Source: Actinobacteria bacterium UBA2184
Lineage (GTDB): Bacteria > Actinomycetota > Coriobacteriia > Anaerosomatales > Anaerosomataceae
Assembly: GCA_002328745.1 (NCBI GenBank)
Contig: DCVQ01000028.1
Location: 1 to 5,209, forward strand
DNA length: 5,209 nt
Direction: 5' to 3'
The translations under genes were made by a program, and so were the position numbers. Below are positions 1 through 5,209 of the stretch, piece by piece; the stretch's first letter is position 1, and each line of letters begins with the position of its first letter. Below the pieces are notes generated by a model. The model saw nothing but the letters and a program-made list of their open reading frames with translations. It was not told the origin of the DNA and made no database searches.

Positions 1-1569
<1,569 letters not shown>

Positions 1570-1617
1570 GGAAGGCGACGCTCCCGACGTGTGTGAGATG
1601 CGGAAATGAGCCAAGAG

Positions 1618-1626
1618 ATTGTAGCA
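1618..1626 (-). promoter_or_regulatory. Probable secA promoter, extended -10 element
   Basis: Read on the minus strand, 1626-1618 is TGCTACAAT: a TACAAT hexamer (5 of 6 to the sigma-70/SigA consensus) with the TG of an extended -10. A start about 6-7 nt further on, near 1611, would give a leader of about 42 nt before the secA ATG, enough for the GGGAG ribosome-binding sequence. No good -35 lies 17 nt upstream (TCTCTC at 1646-1641), which is tolerable for an extended -10 promoter. This is sequence-based inference only. Confidence 0.55.
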
Positions 1627-1647
1627 CGGGGGGTGGCGGGGAGAGAG

Positions 1648-1675
1648 GCGGCCGGGGCCCAGTGGCCCCGGCCGC
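1648..1675 (-). terminator. Strong GC hairpin between regulator and secA, probable terminator
   Basis: A perfect 12-bp inverted repeat, GCGGCCGGGGCC at 1648-1659 and GGCCCCGGCCGC at 1664-1675, encloses a CAGT loop. It lies 186 bp past the stop codon of the minus-strand regulator and just upstream of the predicted secA -10 element, where an intergenic terminator would be expected. No U-tract follows on either strand; on the minus strand a C-rich run follows. It would therefore be a U-poor terminator of the kind proposed in high-GC actinobacteria, or a partially effective or RNA-stabilising hairpin. The structure is certain; its role and strand are inferred. Confidence 0.55.
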
Positions 1676-1715
1676 GCAGATGGTTGGAGGAGGTAGCGTG
1701 CCCCAGTTAGATGCC

Positions 1716-1730
1716 CCTCAGGAGGTCTCC
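1716..1730 (+). repeat. 15-bp site CCTCAGGAGGTCTCC, downstream member of an inverted pair flanking the regulator gene
   Basis: This sequence matches the minus-strand sequence at 5142-5128 (CCTCGGGAGGTCTCC) at 14 of 15 positions, including an unbroken 10-mer GGAGGTCTCC. It lies 131 bp beyond the regulator's stop codon. The core is itself partly palindromic (GGAG-GT-CTCC, and CCTC-AG-GAGG nested in it). It could be a binding site for a dimeric regulator, a remnant of the ends of an inserted segment, or chance. A second GTCTCC follows directly at 1732-1737. Confidence 0.4.
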
Positions 1731-1861
1731 CGTCTCCTCATCCGCCTGTGAGCACTCTCTCGCACCTGTGCGCCCCCAACGACTGCGGTGCAATCGTACC
1801 CATAGTGCCTGAACAGAAGCTTAAGTGAGACTGAATGGGCCGAACCTGGCCACTGTGCGCA

Positions 1862-4800
1862 CTAGTGGGAGTCCAGAACCAGGAGGGCCTCATAGACCTG
1901 TCTGGTCTCGGATGAGGGATCAATGCCAAGGTCTTCGACGAGACGAGATCGGCAATGCATGTATGTCTGGATGGCTAGGCTTCGCTGCCCCACTCGGGCG
2001 TGACACCGCATCGTCGCCTGATAAACATCTTCTCGCCATGGGTCCACTGTAGACACCCTGCTGAGCAGCTCCAAGGCATCGACATACCGCCCGCAGTCCT
2101 CGGCGGCCAGCGCAGCCCGCGTCAGAGCGTCGCAGAAGTCGAGCCGCGCGCGATTGCGGACTTCTCCTATCCAGTCATCGTACAGGTCTCCTGGCAGGAG
2201 ATCCGCCGAGTAGATTCGCATGAGTTGACGCGCACGTGCGATCAGCGAATCCGAGTCGTTCATTGTGTCCGCAACGCGCGCGGACTCCACCAAGTCGATG
2301 AACTCGTCGAGGTCGCTACGAACCCCGCTGGTGGTCCTGCACAATCCCGACACGCTGGTCACGAGTGCGTCCGCCATGTGAGCGGGTCCGGGACCCGCGA
2401 GTACCTTCCGCATGCCGCTCCAAGTGACATAGAAGTTGCCGCGCGCTCGTGCGATGTCCATGTCGGGCCACAGGCGTTCGAGGATCGTATCCCTCGACAG
2501 ATCATGTCCGCGCGCCAGGACCATCATGACGAAGAGTGCCCTGGCCTTCCTCTTCCTCCATTCGCTGTCCGCAATCACTCCCCAGGACAGCGATATCTCA
2601 AGGCGTCCAAACAGCCTGACTCGACAGACGGGGGATTGGACGACCGACAAAGCACCAGCCAGTGGCGATCGTGGCGCGGCCTCATCCGTCACGCCTGCGC
2701 CTGCGTCGGCACAGTTCGTACGATCAAGCCTCAGCGGGCTCCGGGGACCTTCAGTGCATGCGTTCGGGCAGCCTGGCCGAAGCGCCAGCTCAATGAGCGA
2801 CTGAATCTCAGGCATCGCGCGCGCATACATCTCAAGTGTCCAGTTCGCCGAGTCGCAATCAACATAGTCGCGGTGCGCGGCCAATCGGGCGGCGGCCCCG
2901 GCCGAGTCCCCCTGCCTCGATTCAGCCGTCGCTAGTACGAGATCGCACCGGAGCACATGGTGCTGCGAGCCCGCGAGACGAGCCTCCTCCCTCACGCGAG
3001 ATGCGAGCCTAACTCCAGCTTGATCGTGCCCCGCAACCACCATAGAGGCAGCCAGTTCAACCTCCGCTGCCCTCACCTGGAATGCGGCACAGTGGGCCGA
3101 GCCTGCTGCCACCGATACCGCTCGTTCGGCTGTCACTCGAGCATCTTCTGGACGACCGCAAGCCCGGAGAATCATCGACCACTGAGACAACTCCATTGAC
3201 AGACAGACCCCGTCGCCCATGGCACTCAGAATGCCCACGCTACGCTGATGGCATTCGTGCGCGGCGCTCCAATTGCCTTGAGTGGCAAGGACGCCCGATA
3301 GCGTGCTGAGCGCCGATGCCGTGACTGACCTCAGCCCGCACGCGCTTGCGTCGGCGACAGCGGTCTCCGCCAAGGGAAGCGAAGAATCGAGTCTCCCGAG
3401 CTCGAGGAGCGCTGCCGCCTCATTTGCACTGAGCACCAGACGTTGAGAAGGCAGGACGGCACTACTGGATGTCGACATCAGCGTGTGAAGAGCTTCGGAC
3501 CAGCGGCCGAGATACAGACCTTCTACTGCGGCAACACAGTTGCGTACGAAGGCTTCCGCGACCGGATCACACGAAATCGGCCGCGTGGCCGCGCGGATGA
3601 CTTCGGTGTATTCGCTTGCCCTGTTCGGGCAACCCTTCTGGCAGCAGGCCACGGCCATGTACGCGCAGGCAAGGCTCTTCTCGATGGAAGGCAACGGGGC
3701 ACCCGGTGCGTCGGCCAGCGCCCCGACCGATTCTTCCACGGTGGCGATGTCCCCGAAGTCCAGCGCGAGCCGCGCGAGCATGAGCTGCGACCGCGATGTG
3801 CAATCTTGATCCCCCTGGTTCCGGGCCATTGACAAAGCCAGCTTACTGGCTTCGAATGCATCCGATAGCTCACCTTCCTCGCGCAGGATGCAGGCCAGCA
3901 ACATGAGCAACTTGGGGCTTCCCGCTACCGTCCCCGGAGACAGGGCGTCCAGGCAAGTCCGAAGTGCCTGCGCGCCGCTGCCGTTCAACATCTCCTGACC
4001 GTGACCCTCCAACCAAGACGCCGTCTCGGACTCATCAGACTCCGTCGCCAGAATTCGCAAGACTCGGTTCCGTTCGCCTCGCGCGAAAAGGGTTTGCAGA
4101 GCCCTGAGTCGGACCTCTCCAAGTTCACCCTCCCGCCCGCCACCGCGCACCAGGTGACGCACCGCATCCGACAGCGCTTCGTGCATGCAGAACAAGGGTT
4201 CGTTGGGTCTCGCCTGAACGCCCCATCGAAGGAGTGGCATCTCCTGTGATAGCCGTCGCCAGCTGTCGTCCGAAACTGGTGTGCACGCTCGGATGCTCCG
4301 CAGAGTCCCTCGCCCCAGCAGTGCACCCGCGTACAACGCCAGCAGCATTTCTTGAGGGTATTGAGGCAACAGGCGTTCCAGGTACCACTGCAGATCCTGC
4401 GGACACTGAGCGCTTTCTCCGCGAGATAGTGCCGGATGGCTCATCAATATGCTGAGCAGCGCCGGCTGCCCTGCAGACTGGTCGTACAAACGTTGAGCGG
4501 ATTCTGCAGGTACGTCCAATCCACACCGATCCACCAGAAGCTTCTGGACCTCGACGAGCGAGAATCGTAGGTCGTTACCCTCGACCATCCAGACCAGATT
4601 CGTGTTGACGGAAATCCCTGCAGAGGGCATCTCGCGACAAGTGATCACCACATGGCTGCCTTCACCCACACAAGCCTTGAAGGCTGACATCAGGACTTCC
4701 AGGGAGGGCGATGACGGCATGACCGCCAGGCCGTCCAGCACCAGGCAGGTCCTCTTACCCTCCCACCCACAAAGGGCGGATCTTACTCGGAGGAGATCGT

Positions 4801-5101
4801 CCGCCTCCCTGGCGTCGGGCATGAACGTGAGCGCACTCGCCGTTTGCTGTGCCTCACATCCCAGCGCATGGCTCATACGGCCGAGAATGTCACTCTCGGC
4901 AACAAGTCCGTCTAGCGGAACCCAGATTACCGAGTCGCTGACCCCGCATCGTGCGATTTGCGCCGCTAGCACGCTCTTTCCGAATCCGGCCGGCGCGCAC
5001 ACAATAGTCCGCTCAGGTTGCAGTAACCTGAACGCCTGAACCAACTCCTGTCGCTCGACGACTTGCCCAAACTCAGGCATGCAAGTGCCAACTGTCTCCA
5101 T
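1862..5101 (-). CDS. Giant transcriptional regulator: MalT-like STAND NTPase, TPR-like region, C-terminal winged helix plus BTAD
   Basis: This is a 1079-residue cytoplasmic, probably signal-responsive, transcription regulator; ligand and targets are unknown. Domains in order: (1) MalT-like STAND NTPase at about 20-330, with Walker A APAGFGKS (36-43), Walker B LVLDG (120-124), a sensor-like VVITCR (151-156), AGQPALL (210-216) and the MalT-like stretch MHEALSDAVRHLV (316-328); (2) TPR-like helical repeats at about 340-770; (3) a linker at about 780-822 containing PRSPL twice; (4) an OmpR-type winged helix at about 824-905, with VRLFGRLEI, RKRKARAL and ERLWPDMD; (5) a BTAD domain at about 925-1072, ending in a canonical VEDLGIDPSSETRQVYEALL. 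In AfsR/SARP proteins the DNA-binding and BTAD parts come first; here they come last. Walker B has Gly124 where MalT relatives have a second Asp. It contains 37 cysteines. The start is the first ATG after in-frame TGA at 5122-5120; only a G-rich run (5116-5112) precedes it, so Met8 (5080) is a possible alternative start. Codon use differs sharply from secA. No LuxR-type HTH or membrane segment is seen. Confidence 0.93.
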   Translation of the reverse strand: METVGTCMPEFGQVVERQELVQAFRLLQPERTIVCAPAGFGKSVLAAQIARCGVSDSVIWVPLDGLVAESDILGRMSHALGCEAQQTASALTFMPDAREADDLLRVRSALCGWEGKRTCLVLDGLAVMPSSPSLEVLMSAFKACVGEGSHVVITCREMPSAGISVNTNLVWMVEGNDLRFSLVEVQKLLVDRCGLDVPAESAQRLYDQSAGQPALLSILMSHPALSRGESAQCPQDLQWYLERLLPQYPQEMLLALYAGALLGRGTLRSIRACTPVSDDSWRRLSQEMPLLRWGVQARPNEPLFCMHEALSDAVRHLVRGGGREGELGEVRLRALQTLFARGERNRVLRILATESDESETASWLEGHGQEMLNGSGAQALRTCLDALSPGTVAGSPKLLMLLACILREEGELSDAFEASKLALSMARNQGDQDCTSRSQLMLARLALDFGDIATVEESVGALADAPGAPLPSIEKSLACAYMAVACCQKGCPNRASEYTEVIRAATRPISCDPVAEAFVRNCVAAVEGLYLGRWSEALHTLMSTSSSAVLPSQRLVLSANEAAALLELGRLDSSLPLAETAVADASACGLRSVTASALSTLSGVLATQGNWSAAHECHQRSVGILSAMGDGVCLSMELSQWSMILRACGRPEDARVTAERAVSVAAGSAHCAAFQVRAAEVELAASMVVAGHDQAGVRLASRVREEARLAGSQHHVLRCDLVLATAESRQGDSAGAAARLAAHRDYVDCDSANWTLEMYARAMPEIQSLIELALRPGCPNACTEGPRSPLRLDRTNCADAGAGVTDEAAPRSPLAGALSVVQSPVCRVRLFGRLEISLSWGVIADSEWRKRKARALFVMMVLARGHDLSRDTILERLWPDMDIARARGNFYVTWSGMRKVLAGPGPAHMADALVTSVSGLCRTTSGVRSDLDEFIDLVESARVADTMNDSDSLIARARQLMRIYSADLLPGDLYDDWIGEVRNRARLDFCDALTRAALAAEDCGRYVDALELLSRVSTVDPWREDVYQATMRCHARVGQRSLAIQTYMHCRSRLVEDLGIDPSSETRQVYEALLVLDSH

Positions 5102-5127
5102 ATTTGCCGCGCCCCCAAGTCAGCTAT

Positions 5128-5142
5128 GGAGACCTCCCGAGG
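5128..5142 (-). repeat. 15-bp site CCTCGGGAGGTCTCC, upstream member of an inverted pair flanking the regulator gene
   Basis: Read on the minus strand this matches 1716-1730 (plus strand) at 14 of 15 bases. It ends 26 bp before the regulator's ATG. It contains a perfect 5-bp inverted repeat ACCTC-GG-GAGGT (5143-5132), overlapping GGAG-GT-CTCC (5137-5128). If the weak promoter candidate at 5150-5178 is real, the site falls right at or just after the transcription start, a position suited to a repressor or autoregulator. It is unlike the short direct repeats bound by SARP proteins. Function is inferred only from placement and symmetry. Confidence 0.4.
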
Positions 5143-5149
5143 TACATGC

Positions 5150-5178
5150 ATTTCACCGCATTACGCCCAACACTTCAA
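5150..5178 (-). promoter_or_regulatory. Weak sigma-70-like promoter candidate for the regulator gene
   Basis: On the minus strand TTGAAG (5178-5173) and TGAAAT (5155-5150) are separated by 17 nt. Each matches 4 of 6 consensus bases (TTGACA, TATAAT). A start near 5143 would give a leader of about 42 nt. The matches are modest and the stretch is relatively AT-rich, where such matches arise easily, so this is only a candidate. It overlaps the possible end of an upstream reading frame. Confidence 0.22.
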
Positions 5179-5209
5179 CCACTTTGACTGGTGTTTTACC
5201 TGGCCCTTC
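5153..5209 (-). CDS. Possible C-terminal end (18 codons) of an unidentified upstream gene
   Basis: From the right window edge one minus-strand frame stays open for 18 codons and ends with TGA at 5155-5153. It reads EGPGKTPVKVVEVLGVMR, an ordinary soluble-protein composition. The other two minus-strand frames meet stops within this stretch. If real, it would end 51 bp before the regulator's ATG, making the regulator the second gene of a same-strand pair. The stretch is far too short to identify a family, third positions are not GC-rich (8 of 18), and an 18-codon open frame can occur by chance. No function is proposed. Confidence 0.22.
   Translation of the reverse strand, partial: EGPGKTPVKVVEVLGVMR

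Noticed and set aside
1855..1867. Overlapping 8-bp palindromes GTGCGCAC and CACTAGTG at the regulator's stop codon
   Set aside because: Such short perfect palindromes are expected by chance in a window this size, and neither recurs near another landmark.
1738..1929. 63-codon minus-strand open frame overlapping the regulator's 3' end, with an internal ATG at 1803
   Set aside because: More than a third of it overlaps the regulator in another frame, there is no convincing ribosome-binding sequence, and the translation resembles no protein I know.
1732..1932. Possible small gene or RNA gene in the 3' intergenic region
   Set aside because: I see no tRNA-like cloverleaf, no conserved riboswitch core and no small frame with a good ribosome-binding sequence.
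2000..2935. 311-codon plus-strand open frame
   Set aside because: It is antisense to the C-terminal wHTH-BTAD part of the regulator, which has clear domain motifs; the plus frame shows none.
5126..5209. Plus-strand frame from ATG at 5126, open to the right edge (possible divergent gene)
   Set aside because: No Shine-Dalgarno sequence precedes it, it would overlap the regulator's leader region, and its first 28 residues (several Phe, Trp, His) look non-coding. It cannot be fully excluded without more sequence.

Overview
The window suggests a high-GC bacterium, most likely an actinobacterium. The evidence is a GC-rich SecA with strong G/C preference at third codon positions, plus a giant BTAD-type regulator of a kind frequent in Actinomycetota. 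The high cysteine content of the regulator would suit an anaerobic lineage such as Coriobacteriia, but that placement is inference. All genes I can support read on the minus strand.

Layout from left to right: (i) 1-1569 is the N-terminal 523 codons of secA, the preprotein translocase ATPase, cut by the left window edge. (ii) 1570-1861 is a 292-bp intergenic stretch. It holds a probable extended -10 promoter for secA (1618-1626), a very strong GC-rich hairpin (1648-1675) that probably ends transcription of the regulator, and one copy of a 15-bp sequence (1716-1730) that recurs inverted on the other side of the regulator. I see no convincing gene in it. (iii) 1862-5101 is one intact 1079-codon gene for a multidomain transcription regulator: an N-terminal MalT-like STAND NTPase, a central TPR-like helical region, and a C-terminal OmpR-type winged helix followed by a BTAD domain. 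(iv) 5102-5209 holds the regulator's leader, the second copy of the 15-bp sequence (5128-5142), a weak promoter candidate, and possibly the last 18 codons of another minus-strand gene.

The two main genes are neighbours but probably not one functional unit. secA is a housekeeping gene with its own promoter. The regulator has clearly different codon use and sits directly upstream of secA. Its target genes are not visible here. The best leads are the inverted 15-bp sites bracketing the regulator, its 'reversed' domain order compared with AfsR/SARP proteins, and a Walker B motif lacking the usual second acidic residue. I found no RNA genes, CRISPR arrays, insertion sequences or transposase genes. 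The only repeat I can support is the 15-bp pair.
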